Below are positions 1 through 9,356 of a DNA stretch of 64,000 bases, piece after piece. Every line of letters starts with the position of its first letter. Positions within the stretch are counted from its first letter, which is position 1. This stretch comes from an uncultured Collinsella sp. Its GTDB lineage: Bacteria > Actinomycetota > Coriobacteriia > Coriobacteriales > Coriobacteriaceae. The notes under the pieces were generated by a model. It saw nothing but the letters and a program-made list of their open reading frames with translations, did not search any database and was not told the origin of the DNA. The stretch spans positions 46,236-110,235 of the forward strand of contig CATYZI010000002.1 of assembly GCA_958415625.1 (NCBI GenBank), given 5' to 3'. Both the position numbers and the translations under genes were made by a program.

Positions 1-2
1 TG

Positions 3-1151
3 CGCCGGCCGAGCACGTGGGTCTGGGGCGCCCTCTTTCCCATCGCGCTTTCCACGATGTTCATGTTTATGTTTGCGAACCTGAGCTCCGACGGCACGGT
101 CGACCCGGTGCCGGTTGCCGTCGTGGCGGACAAGGTCTGGGACGCTTCGACCTTTAAGGATGTGGCGACGTCGCTTGCCAAGGAAGGCGACGACCAGCTG
201 CTCGAGATCCACGAGCTCGACGACGCAGCCGATGCGAACCGTGCGCTCAAGGCCGGTGAGGTCGCGGGTATCTATACGGTCGACGCTGCGGGCACGCCCA
301 AGCTCACACTGCTATCGAGCTACGACAGCTCGCGCGCATCATCGGTGCTCACCGATCGCAGCATCCTGGAGACGGTGGCAAGCTCGTATACACAAAATGC
401 CGAGCTCATGTCCCAGATTGCCCAGGACAACCCGGCGGCGCTCGCCGACCCCGAGGCGGTTGCGCGCGCCCTGTCGCTCGAGGGCGGCACCCGCCGCGTA
501 AGCCTGACACGCACCACACCCGACGGCACGGTCATCTACTATTACGCGCTCTTTGGCCTGGTCGCGATGATGTCTGCCGAGTTTGCCGCCTTGAGCGTCA
601 TCGACCTGCAGCCCAATCTGTCGGGTCTTGGCGCGCGTCGCTGCGTGGGCGGTCTTTCCAAAACGGCGTCGCTGGCCGGTATCTTTGTGGGCTCGTGGCT
701 GGTCTCCTTTGCCTCGATGGCGATCGCGATCGGCTACGTGCGTCTGGTCGTGGGCGTCGACTTTGGCGGGCGCGAGGGGCTGTGTTTGGTGGGCGGCGCC
801 GCTTCCGCGCTTGCCGCCACGGGCTTGGGACTCTTTGTGGGCACGCTTCCCGTTAAGGGCGGCAAGGCGTCCAAGTCTGGCATCCTCACGGGCTTTGCCA
901 CTACGTGCGCCCTGTTCGCCGGCCTCTACGGCGAGCCAGCGATGGCGCTTGCCGACGACGTCGCCCGCGCCTGCCCGGCTGAGTGCTGGCTCAACCCCGT
1001 CAAGCTTATCTGCGACATGTTCAACCGCCTGTATTTCTTTGAAGACTTGGGGCCTTTTGCCGTTCGCGCGGGCGCGCTGGTCCTCATGACGCTGGTGTTT
1101 GTTGCCGCCGCCACGCTGATTTTTGGAAGGAGCCGCTATGAGCACCTTTAA
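3..1151 (+). CDS. ABC-2 type transporter permease (5' end outside window)
   Basis: The reading frame is open from base 3, so the true start lies upstream of the window; the first internal ATG is at 57. A membrane segment at the very start is followed by about 150 residues of hydrophilic, probably extracytoplasmic sequence. At least five hydrophobic segments fill the C-terminal half. This is the usual shape of ABC-2 permeases of the drug or polymer exporter type. The stop codon overlaps the start of the next permease by 14 bp, so the two are co-translated and probably form a heterodimer. No ATPase of this pair is in view; it presumably lies upstream. The substrate cannot be read from the sequence. 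Confidence 0.7.
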   Translation, partial: RRPSTWVWGALFPIALSTMFMFMFANLSSDGTVDPVPVAVVADKVWDASTFKDVATSLAKEGDDQLLEIHELDDAADANRALKAGEVAGIYTVDAAGTPKLTLLSSYDSSRASSVLTDRSILETVASSYTQNAELMSQIAQDNPAALADPEAVARALSLEGGTRRVSLTRTTPDGTVIYYYALFGLVAMMSAEFAALSVIDLQPNLSGLGARRCVGGLSKTASLAGIFVGSWLVSFASMAIAIGYVRLVVGVDFGGREGLCLVGGAASALAATGLGLFVGTLPVKGGKASKSGILTGFATTCALFAGLYGEPAMALADDVARACPAECWLNPVKLICDMFNRLYFFEDLGPFAVRAGALVLMTLVFVAAATLIFGRSRYEHL

Positions 1152-2343
1152 GACCGCGCTTCGCATGGCGCTGGCGCACCCGTTCTACCTGCTCATCTAT
1201 ACGGTGTTCATTTCGCTGATGGGCGTATTCATCGCGGCATCCGTGAGCTGGAACTCGTCGCAGCTCACCGAGTACAAGCCCTACGACGCCAACGTGATCG
1301 TGGTCGACCGCGATGGCAGTGATCTTTCACTTGCGCTCACCAAGCACCTAGGTTCGCGGTTTGACCTGGTCACGGGCGTCGGCGATGACACGTACGACCT
1401 TGCGGACGCGCTCTCCAAGAGCAACAGCGCCAAGAGCAGCGCCGACTGCGTGTTCTTTATCCCGGAGGGGTTCGAGGACGACCTGGTCGCGGCTGCCCGC
1501 GCGGGGGAGTCCCTGCCCAAGCTCGATGTGACCTACGGTGCCGGCACCATGGCGGCGGCGCTTTCGTCTGCCGAGGCTTCGCGCTGGATCTCGCTCGCGG
1601 GCGCTGCGGCGGCGCTTGAGCCCGCTGCTTCTAACGGCGACGTTGCCAAGGCTGCCGAACACGCGGCCACCGAGCGTGCCGAGGTCGAGATCGAGCAGGT
1701 CAAGGTCGACTCGACTGCCGCCGCCACGCTCGAGTCGTACTTCAACTTTGGCGCGTACGCGATCATCTCGTCGGTCATCGTGTCGGTGGGACTGGTGTTC
1801 TCGGGCATGAACGAGCCCGAGCGTGTGCGCCGCATGGAGGCCGGCCCGGTCTCCGAGCGCCAGCGCTCGCTTGCCGTGTTTGCGGCCGCCGCCGTGCTCA
1901 CCGTCTGCATCTGGTTTGTGTCGAGCATGATGGGCGTCGTGGGCTTTGCCGGCGCGGTTGCCGAGGTCGGCGTGGGTCGTGTGTGCCTGGCGCTGTCGGC
2001 GACGTTTGCCCTGGCGTGCACGCCTCTGGCCGTTGGCTTTGCGCTGTCGAGCCTGGGTGCGCGCGAGGAGCTGCTTAACGGTGTGGGCAACCTGCTCGGC
2101 ATGCTCATGACGTTTTTGGGCGGCGCTTGGATGCCGCTGTCGCTGATGGGCTCGGCCGTGCAGACGGTGGCGCACTTTGTGCCGACGTATTGGGTGAACG
2201 ACGCGATTGGCAAGGCGCTCGCTTCGGATCTGACGTCCACCGTGTTGGGTGACATCGCCTGCGACCTGGGCGTCACCGTGCTCTTCGCCGCCGCCATTGC
2301 CGCCGTAGGCCTGGCCCTCTCACGCGCCAAATCCCGCGCCTAG
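1138..2343 (+). CDS. ABC-2 type transporter permease, second subunit
   Basis: I chose the ATG at 1138 because GGAAGGAG lies just upstream; an in-frame TTG at 1123 is less likely. The 401-residue product has one N-terminal membrane segment, a soluble domain of about 170 residues, then five or six C-terminal membrane segments, the same architecture as the preceding permease. The overlap with that gene's stop indicates translational coupling and a two-permease ABC exporter. An AT-richer gap of about 90 bp follows, so the ATPase at 2437 may be a separate unit that serves the FtsX-like protein rather than this pair. Confidence 0.75.
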   Translation: MSTFKTALRMALAHPFYLLIYTVFISLMGVFIAASVSWNSSQLTEYKPYDANVIVVDRDGSDLSLALTKHLGSRFDLVTGVGDDTYDLADALSKSNSAKSSADCVFFIPEGFEDDLVAAARAGESLPKLDVTYGAGTMAAALSSAEASRWISLAGAAAALEPAASNGDVAKAAEHAATERAEVEIEQVKVDSTAAATLESYFNFGAYAIISSVIVSVGLVFSGMNEPERVRRMEAGPVSERQRSLAVFAAAAVLTVCIWFVSSMMGVVGFAGAVAEVGVGRVCLALSATFALACTPLAVGFALSSLGAREELLNGVGNLLGMLMTFLGGAWMPLSLMGSAVQTVAHFVPTYWVNDAIGKALASDLTSTVLGDIACDLGVTVLFAAAIAAVGLALSRAKSRA

Positions 2344-2436
2344 TCTGAAATAAATCCTAGGCCTCGCCCCAAAATAGTTCGCCAAGGTTTACTATTACGT
2401 TCATAAAGTAGTACTAGGCTAACAATGGGGGATACC

Positions 2437-3150
<714 letters not shown>

Positions 3151-3158
3151 ACGGCGCC

Positions 3159-5825
3159 ATGACACCTCTCGCAAAACGTCTCCCACGCGAGTTGCGCCGC
3201 AATATCGGCAAGTACCTGGGCATCTTTTTGCTTATGTGCGGAAGCATCGCTCTCACCTCGGGCTTTTTGCTCGCAGCCCACTCCATCGGCTGCCTTATCG
3301 ACGGCATGCGCGATGCGTACACGATCGAGGACGGCCGCGTGACCACTTCCTTCGAGGCCACCAAAGACCAGCTCAAGGCCGCCGAGGATGCAGCCGGCGA
3401 CGTCGGCGGCGTCGCGCTCTACAAGAATTTCTCCATCGACGCCATGGTCAAAAAGACCGCCGGCGACGACGGCACCAAGCGCACCCTGCGCACCTACGCG
3501 CATCGCACCAAGGTTGACATTGCGTCCTACTGCGAAGGCAGGCAGCCAAAGGCGGACAACGAGGTGGCTATCGACCGCGTCTTTGCCACCAATAACGACC
3601 TCGCCATCGGCGATAAGGTCGAGCTCGAGGGGCGCACCTACACCATCTGCGGCATCATGACGCAGCCCGATAGCCAGGCGTTGTTCCTCGACAATTCGGA
3701 CTTTACGGTGAACACCATCACGTATGGTGTCGCCGAGGTCACCGACGCCGGTTTTGCCGCGCTCGAGGATGCCGGCGGCGCGCCCGCCTATACGTACTCC
3801 TTTACCTTTAACGACCGCGACCTCTCCACCGCGGACCGCATTGATGCGGAGCAGGATATGGTCGAGGCGCTGACCGACGCCGATGCGCGCGTGGACGATC
3901 TGATCGATGCCGATTCCAACCAGGGCATTGGCTATGCGCGCGATGACGTGGACGGCGACTCCATGATGTGGATGACGTTGCTCAACATTATCATCGTGAT
4001 CATGGCGTTTGTCTTTGTGGTGCTCACCGACGCCACCATCGAGGAGGAGAGCGCCATTATCGGCACGCTGCTCGCCAGCGGCTATCGCCGTCGCGAGATC
4101 GTGCTGCACTACCTGGCACTTCCTGCCATCGTGGGCGTGCTCGCGGCACTTTTGGGCACCGCGCTCGGCGTTGCGTTCTTTACCGAGCCCATGCGCGGTC
4201 TCTACTACGGCTCGTACAGTCTGCCGCCCTTCCAGGTGTACTGGAGTTGGGGGATCTTTGTGAAGTGCGCCGTGGTTCCCGCCGCCGCGCTCATCCTCAT
4301 CACGCTGGTGGGCCTGCTCCGCAAGATGGGCAAGACGCCGCTGCAGTTCCTTCGCCACGAGGCGAGCGGTAAGTCGGGCACCAAGCGCGGTCTGCGGCTG
4401 CCGGAGCGCATGGGCTTTGTCTCGCGCTTCCGCCTGCGTATCTTCCTGCGCAATCTGGGCAACTTCGCCACGCTCTTCGTGGGCATCGCGTTTGGGTCGC
4501 TGCTTTTGCTCTTTGGTCTGGCGATCCTGCCCACGATGACGCACTATGCGGACAACCTCGAGACGAGCCTGGTCGCCGAGCACCTGTACACGCTCAAGGC
4601 GCCGCTGGAGCTCGAGGGCACTGCCGAGGAGCGCGAGCAGTGGTCGGCACTCGAGCGCTTGCAGTCGGTTGACGGCGCGCTGCTTTCTGCCGCCCAGGAT
4701 GCCGATGACGAGCTTGACGGCGCGGCCGATGCGGCGCAGACGGCAGCCGATGCCGCGACCGCATCTCCGTCTGCCGAGAGCCTGTCTGCGGCGCAACGTG
4801 CGCTTGCAAACGTCCAGGACAAGAAGGATGCGCTCTATGCGCGCCTTGACGATCTTGCCGATGCCCTCGGCTGCGACCGCGATGAGGCCATCGACCTGAT
4901 CGACAAGGCCTCTAAGATCGACACTGACAACGACGATATCCATCCGGTCAATACGACCGATAACGGCGCGGACGCAATCGCGCAGGCCGAGAAATATGCC
5001 GTCTACCAGCTGCAATACGACCGAGGCGAGGGAAACGGCACAGAGGCCATCTCTGTCTACGGCATCTCGCCCAACTCGCGCTACTGGAAGAACCTCGATG
5101 TCGGCGACGGCCGCGTTGTCTTTGGCGGCGGCCTGCTCGACAAGTTTGGCTGGAGCGAGGGCCAGAAGGTCACACTCAGCGACAAGTACGAGGGCGAGCA
5201 TCATTCCTTTAAGTACGCGGGCAAGGACTGCATCTGGGGCTCAAAGTCGGACATGAATATCTATATGAGTATCGATGACTTTAACGAGCTGTTCGGCAAC
5301 GACGCCGCCTACTTTAACGGCTATGTGAGCGACGAGAAGCTCGACCTCGATGCTCGTTACTTTGCCGGCGACACCACGCCCGACGACATGCGCGCCGTGG
5401 GCGACCAGTTCATCGGCATGATGAGCAAAATGATCGGCATGATGGTCGGGCTCGCGGTGTTTATCTTCCTGCTGTTTATGTACCTGCTGACCAAGGCGGT
5501 GATCGACCACAGCGCCCGTTCGATCAGCTACATGAAAGTCTTTGGCTATCGCGATAGCGAGATCTCGCATCTGTACATCCGCTCGATCACGCTGTGCGTG
5601 GCGGCGTCGCTCGTGCTGAGCCTGCCGGTCATTATTGGCTCGCTCACGGCCATCTTCCGCTCGATGCTGCTCGCCTACAACGGCAATATCGAGATCTACG
5701 TGCCCGCTTGGTCCATGGCTGCATGCGTCGGCATTGGCTTTGCGGCCTACCTGGTCGTGGCGCTGCTACACACGCGCTCTATCAAGCGCGTCGGTCTGGC
5801 CGAAGCCCTCAAGGTGCAAGAGTAG
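3159..5825 (+). CDS. FtsX-like ABC transporter permease
   Basis: 888 residues from the ATG at 3159; the in-frame TTG at 3144 overlaps the ATPase stop and is less likely, though no strong Shine-Dalgarno decides it. One N-terminal membrane segment precedes a large extracytoplasmic domain. A first block of three to four membrane segments lies at about residues 270-400, then a second soluble domain, partly Ala/Asp-rich and probably coiled-coil, then a C-terminal block of three segments. This duplicated FtsX arrangement is typical of single-chain MacB-like or peptide-resistance permeases. It works with the ATPase directly upstream as an exporter or mechanotransmitter. Confidence 0.85.
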   Translation: MTPLAKRLPRELRRNIGKYLGIFLLMCGSIALTSGFLLAAHSIGCLIDGMRDAYTIEDGRVTTSFEATKDQLKAAEDAAGDVGGVALYKNFSIDAMVKKTAGDDGTKRTLRTYAHRTKVDIASYCEGRQPKADNEVAIDRVFATNNDLAIGDKVELEGRTYTICGIMTQPDSQALFLDNSDFTVNTITYGVAEVTDAGFAALEDAGGAPAYTYSFTFNDRDLSTADRIDAEQDMVEALTDADARVDDLIDADSNQGIGYARDDVDGDSMMWMTLLNIIIVIMAFVFVVLTDATIEEESAIIGTLLASGYRRREIVLHYLALPAIVGVLAALLGTALGVAFFTEPMRGLYYGSYSLPPFQVYWSWGIFVKCAVVPAAALILITLVGLLRKMGKTPLQFLRHEASGKSGTKRGLRLPERMGFVSRFRLRIFLRNLGNFATLFVGIAFGSLLLLFGLAILPTMTHYADNLETSLVAEHLYTLKAPLELEGTAEEREQWSALERLQSVDGALLSAAQDADDELDGAADAAQTAADAATASPSAESLSAAQRALANVQDKKDALYARLDDLADALGCDRDEAIDLIDKASKIDTDNDDIHPVNTTDNGADAIAQAEKYAVYQLQYDRGEGNGTEAISVYGISPNSRYWKNLDVGDGRVVFGGGLLDKFGWSEGQKVTLSDKYEGEHHSFKYAGKDCIWGSKSDMNIYMSIDDFNELFGNDAAYFNGYVSDEKLDLDARYFAGDTTPDDMRAVGDQFIGMMSKMIGMMVGLAVFIFLLFMYLLTKAVIDHSARSISYMKVFGYRDSEISHLYIRSITLCVAASLVLSLPVIIGSLTAIFRSMLLAYNGNIEIYVPAWSMAACVGIGFAAYLVVALLHTRSIKRVGLAEALKVQE

Positions 5826-5826
5826 C

Positions 5827-5982
5827 AATTGGGGACGTTCTTAAACGACTAGTCATCGGGGACAGTCTTTGTCGGATTGCCGGCTCGTCGGCCGGACTGG
5901 CAAGGACTGTCCCTGGCGGCACTCATTTAAGTCTGTCCCCAATGAGTGGTTTCACTCATTTAAGTCTGTCCCCAATGAGTGC
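5827..5982. repeat. Family A REP-like repeat cluster
   Basis: This gap of about 250 bp is filled with palindromic units built on a GGGGAC core. A variant ending in ACGACTAGTC is at 5828-5855. Arms around GGGACAGT and ACTGTCCC are at 5858-5915. Two identical 29-bp units, 5920-5948 and 5953-5981, are separated by 4 bp; each begins CACTCATTTAAG and ends AATGAGTG, so each is itself an imperfect palindrome. Related units recur in many other gaps of this window. Nothing coding is convincing here. They may be REP elements mobilised in trans by a RAYT-type transposase, which is not in the window. Confidence 0.75.
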
Positions 5983-6075
5983 CTAACGACTCGGCGTTGC
6001 GCTTGACTTCGACCCTACTTCAACGGGTACCATCCTCTATGTCTGTAACGCCATATAGACCGAGGGGATAGATCT

Positions 6076-7281
6076 ATGACCGCAACTGCACCCGCAGCAC
6101 CCGCTAAGGTGTACTTCACCAACCTGCGCACGCATGCTCGCGAGAGCCAACTCGACAAACTCAAGCGCCTCATCCGTCGCGCCGGTATTGAGCAGATTGA
6201 CTTCGAGAACAAATTCGTCGCCATTAAGATTCACTTTGGCGAGCTGGGCAATCTGAGCTTTTTGCGCCCTAACTACGCCCGCGCCGTCGCAGACGTCGTG
6301 AAGGAGCTGGGCGGCAAACCCTTCCTCACCGACTGCAACACGCTCTATGTGGGCAGCCGCAAAAACGCGCTCGAGCACATCGACACCGCCTACCAGAACG
6401 GCTTTACCCCGTATGCCACGGGTTGCCAGATCATCATCGCCGACGGCCTCAAGGGCACCGACGAGGCGCTCGTTCCGGTCGAGGGCGGCGAGTACGTGCG
6501 CGAGGCAAAGATCGGCCAGGCACTCATGGACGCCGACATCGTGATTAGCCTCACCCACTTTAAGGGCCATGAGCAGGCCGGCTTTGGCGGCGCCATGAAG
6601 AACCTGGGTATGGGCGGCGGTAGCCGTGCCGGCAAGATGGAGCAGCACGCCGCTGGCAAGCCGAGCGTCGATACCACCAACTGCGTTGGCTGCCGTGCCT
6701 GCGAGAAGATATGCGCGCACAGCGCCATCACGTTTGACGGTACGCGTGAGCGCGAGCTTGCCAACGGCAGCACTCGCACGGTTCATGTGGCTGCCATCGA
6801 CCACGATCGCTGCGTGGGCTGCGGACGCTGCATTGCGGCGTGCAACCAGGACTGCATCAAGCCCGACTATGATGCCGCGGCCGACGTACTCAACTACAAG
6901 ATCGCTGAGTACACCAAGGCCATCGTCGACGGCCGCCCGAGCTTCCACATCTCGCTCGCCATGGACATCAGCCCCAACTGCGACTGCCATCCCGAGAATG
7001 ACACGCCCATCGTCAACGACATCGGCATGTTCGCGAGCTTCGACCCGGTCGCCATCGACCAGGCCTGCGCCGACGCCGTCCTGGCGTCCGAGCCGCTGCC
7101 TAACACCGAGCTTACCGACAGCGCGGCCAAGATGGAGCATAATCACGAGCATCTGGAGGGCGAGCAGGCCAAGGATCCCTTCTGCATCACGCATCCCGAC
7201 ACCGACTGGCGCGCGTGCATCGCGCATGCCGAGAAGATTGGCCTGGGCACGAGCGAGTACGAGCTCATCGAGGTCAAATAG
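6076..7281 (+). CDS. DUF362 domain protein with two 4Fe-4S clusters
   Basis: 401 residues; the start ATG follows AGGGGAT. The first 190 residues match the DUF362 domain (a conserved region of iron-sulfur proteins), including VAIKIHFGELGN and SLTHFKGHEQAGFGGAMKN. Two ferredoxin motifs follow: Cys 203/206/209/213 and Cys 246/249/252/256, each followed by a typical remote Cys. The C-terminal part ends with a second DUF362 segment. Such proteins are common in anaerobes and are thought to be redox proteins; the electron partner is unknown. It is a monocistronic gene closed by a strong terminator. Confidence 0.85.
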   Translation: MTATAPAAPAKVYFTNLRTHARESQLDKLKRLIRRAGIEQIDFENKFVAIKIHFGELGNLSFLRPNYARAVADVVKELGGKPFLTDCNTLYVGSRKNALEHIDTAYQNGFTPYATGCQIIIADGLKGTDEALVPVEGGEYVREAKIGQALMDADIVISLTHFKGHEQAGFGGAMKNLGMGGGSRAGKMEQHAAGKPSVDTTNCVGCRACEKICAHSAITFDGTRERELANGSTRTVHVAAIDHDRCVGCGRCIAACNQDCIKPDYDAAADVLNYKIAEYTKAIVDGRPSFHISLAMDISPNCDCHPENDTPIVNDIGMFASFDPVAIDQACADAVLASEPLPNTELTDSAAKMEHNHEHLEGEQAKDPFCITHPDTDWRACIAHAEKIGLGTSEYELIEVK

Positions 7282-7333
7282 CGCCTAGCTATTGGACATA
7301 TCAAGCGCTTTTGTAGCGCAACGTTAGTAAAAA

Positions 7334-7368
7334 CCGCCCGTGAGCACAGCGCCCACGGGCGGCTTTTT
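7334..7368 (+). terminator. Rho-independent terminator
   Basis: Nine-base-pair GC-rich stem, arms 7334-7342 and 7354-7362, followed by a run of T. It ends transcription of the DUF362 gene and faces the convergent hydrolase gene. Confidence 0.9.
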
Positions 7369-7412
7369 GGAAGTGCTAGGGGCCAGATAGACCAGTAAAC
7401 CGTACTATTTGC

Positions 7413-8378
7413 TTAAAAATTCTTGTCGAGGAACTCGTCGACCGTATTCCAGTAGAGCTCGGGGTCAACTTGCGCGCTCTTGGCGTGGGTGGCGCCATGG
7501 ATGGTGAGCTTTTGCTTGACCTTGCTGGCGCACACGTCGTAGTTTTGGTCGAGCATGTCGTACGGCACAAAGGTGTCCTGGTCGCCGTGGATGAACAACA
7601 TGGGAACCGTCGCGTGTTTGAGTTGCTCCACACTGCTCGCCTTATGAAAGTCGTAGCCCGCGCGCACGTTGCACACCAAGTTTGCTACATCGAGCAAGGG
7701 AAAACTGGGCAGGCCAAATACATCCTTGAGCTGCAGGGAGAACTCGTCCCAAACGCTTGTATAGCCGCAGTCCTCGATAATGCATTTCACATTTGCGGGC
7801 AGAGATTCCCCCGCTACGTTCATGGCAGTCGCCGCGCCCATCGACTCGCCAAAGACCAGGATGCGCGCCTTGGGATCGGCCGCAACAATCCGCCCGATCC
7901 ACGCGACGACATCGAGTCGCTCGGGCCAGCCCATGCCGATGTAGTCACCGCCGGAACGCTCGTGGGCGCGGGCGGCGGGTGCGAGTACGTTCATGCCGCG
8001 GTCGTGGAATCGCTTGACGTATCGGGCCATACCGATGGGCTCGTTGGTATATCCATGCAGGCAGACGGCGTAGTCGTGCGTGCTCTCCGACGCAGCAAAA
8101 TACCAGGCGGCAAGCTCGGTCCCGTCATCTGCGGTGAGGCCGCTGCTCTCGCGATTCTCTTTAAACCACGCCCGCGCCTCGGTTCCCTCGGCATCCGGCT
8201 GCTCACTTTCTTTGCCGTCCTTGCCGTCCTGCATCATCTTCATGGTGTATGGCGCGCGGGGATTCAGCGCGAAGTCAAACAGAAAGTTGCCGGCAAATCC
8301 GAGCAGCGCAATGACAACCACCAGCGCAACGACGCCGGCTATCTTGAGCTTTCGATGGGAACGTGCGTTTTGAGACAT
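7413..8378 (-). CDS. Alpha/beta hydrolase with N-terminal membrane anchor
   Basis: 321 residues on the minus strand; AGGAAAG lies before the ATG at 8378. Residues about 10-35 form a single hydrophobic segment behind a basic stretch, so the enzyme is probably anchored with its catalytic domain outside the cytoplasm. The hydrolase core shows an oxyanion segment CLHGYTNEP, the nucleophile elbow GESMGA, an acid segment HGDQDTFVP and the catalytic His in HGATHAKS. This pattern resembles the YfhR/BEM46-like serine hydrolases. The physiological ester or peptide substrate is unknown. Confidence 0.85.
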   Translation of the reverse strand: MSQNARSHRKLKIAGVVALVVVIALLGFAGNFLFDFALNPRAPYTMKMMQDGKDGKESEQPDAEGTEARAWFKENRESSGLTADDGTELAAWYFAASESTHDYAVCLHGYTNEPIGMARYVKRFHDRGMNVLAPAARAHERSGGDYIGMGWPERLDVVAWIGRIVAADPKARILVFGESMGAATAMNVAGESLPANVKCIIEDCGYTSVWDEFSLQLKDVFGLPSFPLLDVANLVCNVRAGYDFHKASSVEQLKHATVPMLFIHGDQDTFVPYDMLDQNYDVCASKVKQKLTIHGATHAKSAQVDPELYWNTVDEFLDKNF

Positions 8379-8517
8379 AAGAAGCTTTCCTATAAGATGT
8401 TAATACATCAACATTTAATGCAAGCGCATTATGGACGTTCACCGTTGATGCGTCAACAGGCAAAGAATGGGTAAACAAAGGGTCACGTATGGTGCAAATT
8501 TCGCACGCACCCAGACG

Positions 8518-8529
8518 CTTTGATATAGT
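8518..8529 (+). promoter_or_regulatory. Probable promoter of the hemolysin III-type gene
   Basis: A TATAGT -10-like box at 8524-8529 lies about 35 bp before the ATG at 8565. No consensus -35 is seen. The gap to the divergent hydrolase gene (8379-8564) otherwise holds only AT-richer DNA, as expected for divergent promoters. Confidence 0.35.
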
Positions 8530-8564
8530 GTTGAGAACTCTTTACGTTGGAGGATGTAACCGGC

Positions 8565-9248
8565 ATGTCCGATTCGAGCGACAGTTCTAAGCCGCGACCC
8601 AAGACCGCGGCCGTTCCACACTACACGGTGGGTGAGGAGATCATGAACTCCGTCACCCATGGTGTCGGCTGCCTGCTGGGTATCGCGGGCCTGGTGCTCC
8701 TGATCGTATTCGCTGCCCTGCGCGGCGGAGGCTCGGCCCACATGGCCGCGGCAATTGTCTATGGCGTCAGCATTATCCTCGAATACCTAGCCTCCACGCT
8801 CTACCACGCGATTCAGCCCGCGCGCGCCAAGCGCGTGTTTCGCATCATCGACCACAGCTGCATCTACCTGCTCATAGCCGGCAGCTATACGCCGTTTTGC
8901 CTCATCACGCTCGCAAACGACGGCGGCGCTGTGCTGTTCTTTGCCGTATGGGCCATCGCCATTATCGGCATCGCCCTCGAGTGCTTTATGCGCGAGCGTC
9001 AACCGCACTGGGTAAGCGGCCTGGTCTACCTGCTGATGGGCTGGCTTGTCGTCTTTAAGCTGCCCGAACTTGTGGCACTGCTCAACCCCGTGGCACTTGC
9101 CCTGCTCGCCGTCGGCGGCGTGTGCTACACCGCGGGCGTGCCGTTCTATATCGCCAAAAACGTGCGCTATCTGCACAGTGTTTTCCACTTGTGGGTGCTC
9201 GCCGGCAGCATCTTCCAGTTCATGGCGGTGATCCTCTTCGTAATCTAG
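8565..9248 (+). CDS. Hemolysin III / PAQR family membrane protein (YqfA-like)
   Basis: 227 residues from the ATG at 8565, with GGAGG about 12 bases upstream; a TTG at 8547 is possible. The protein has seven predicted membrane segments and the family hallmarks: HGVG near the first helix, STLYHAI after the second, DHSCIYLLIAGSYTPF and, near the C-terminus, SVFHLWVLAGS. These carry the conserved Ser/Asp/His residues that bind zinc in PAQR proteins. Bacterial members are linked to membrane lipid homeostasis; the hemolysin name is historical. It sits just upstream of a CNNM/CorC gene but has its own promoter-like region. Confidence 0.9.
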   Translation: MSDSSDSSKPRPKTAAVPHYTVGEEIMNSVTHGVGCLLGIAGLVLLIVFAALRGGGSAHMAAAIVYGVSIILEYLASTLYHAIQPARAKRVFRIIDHSCIYLLIAGSYTPFCLITLANDGGAVLFFAVWAIAIIGIALECFMRERQPHWVSGLVYLLMGWLVVFKLPELVALLNPVALALLAVGGVCYTAGVPFYIAKNVRYLHSVFHLWVLAGSIFQFMAVILFVI

Positions 9249-9356
9249 CGACCGCGCCCATGCCCTCGCTCCCACGGGCGACCGGCGCAATTGCCCTATC
9301 CGTCACCTACGCTTACTACCCAACGTCCCGAATCTTGGAGGTTCGAGAAACTCCCG

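Noticed and set aside
5920..5981. Possible CRISPR array because of two identical 29-bp repeats
   Set aside because: Only two copies with a 4-bp gap, no spacers and no cas genes; the repeat is a REP-like palindrome found singly elsewhere.
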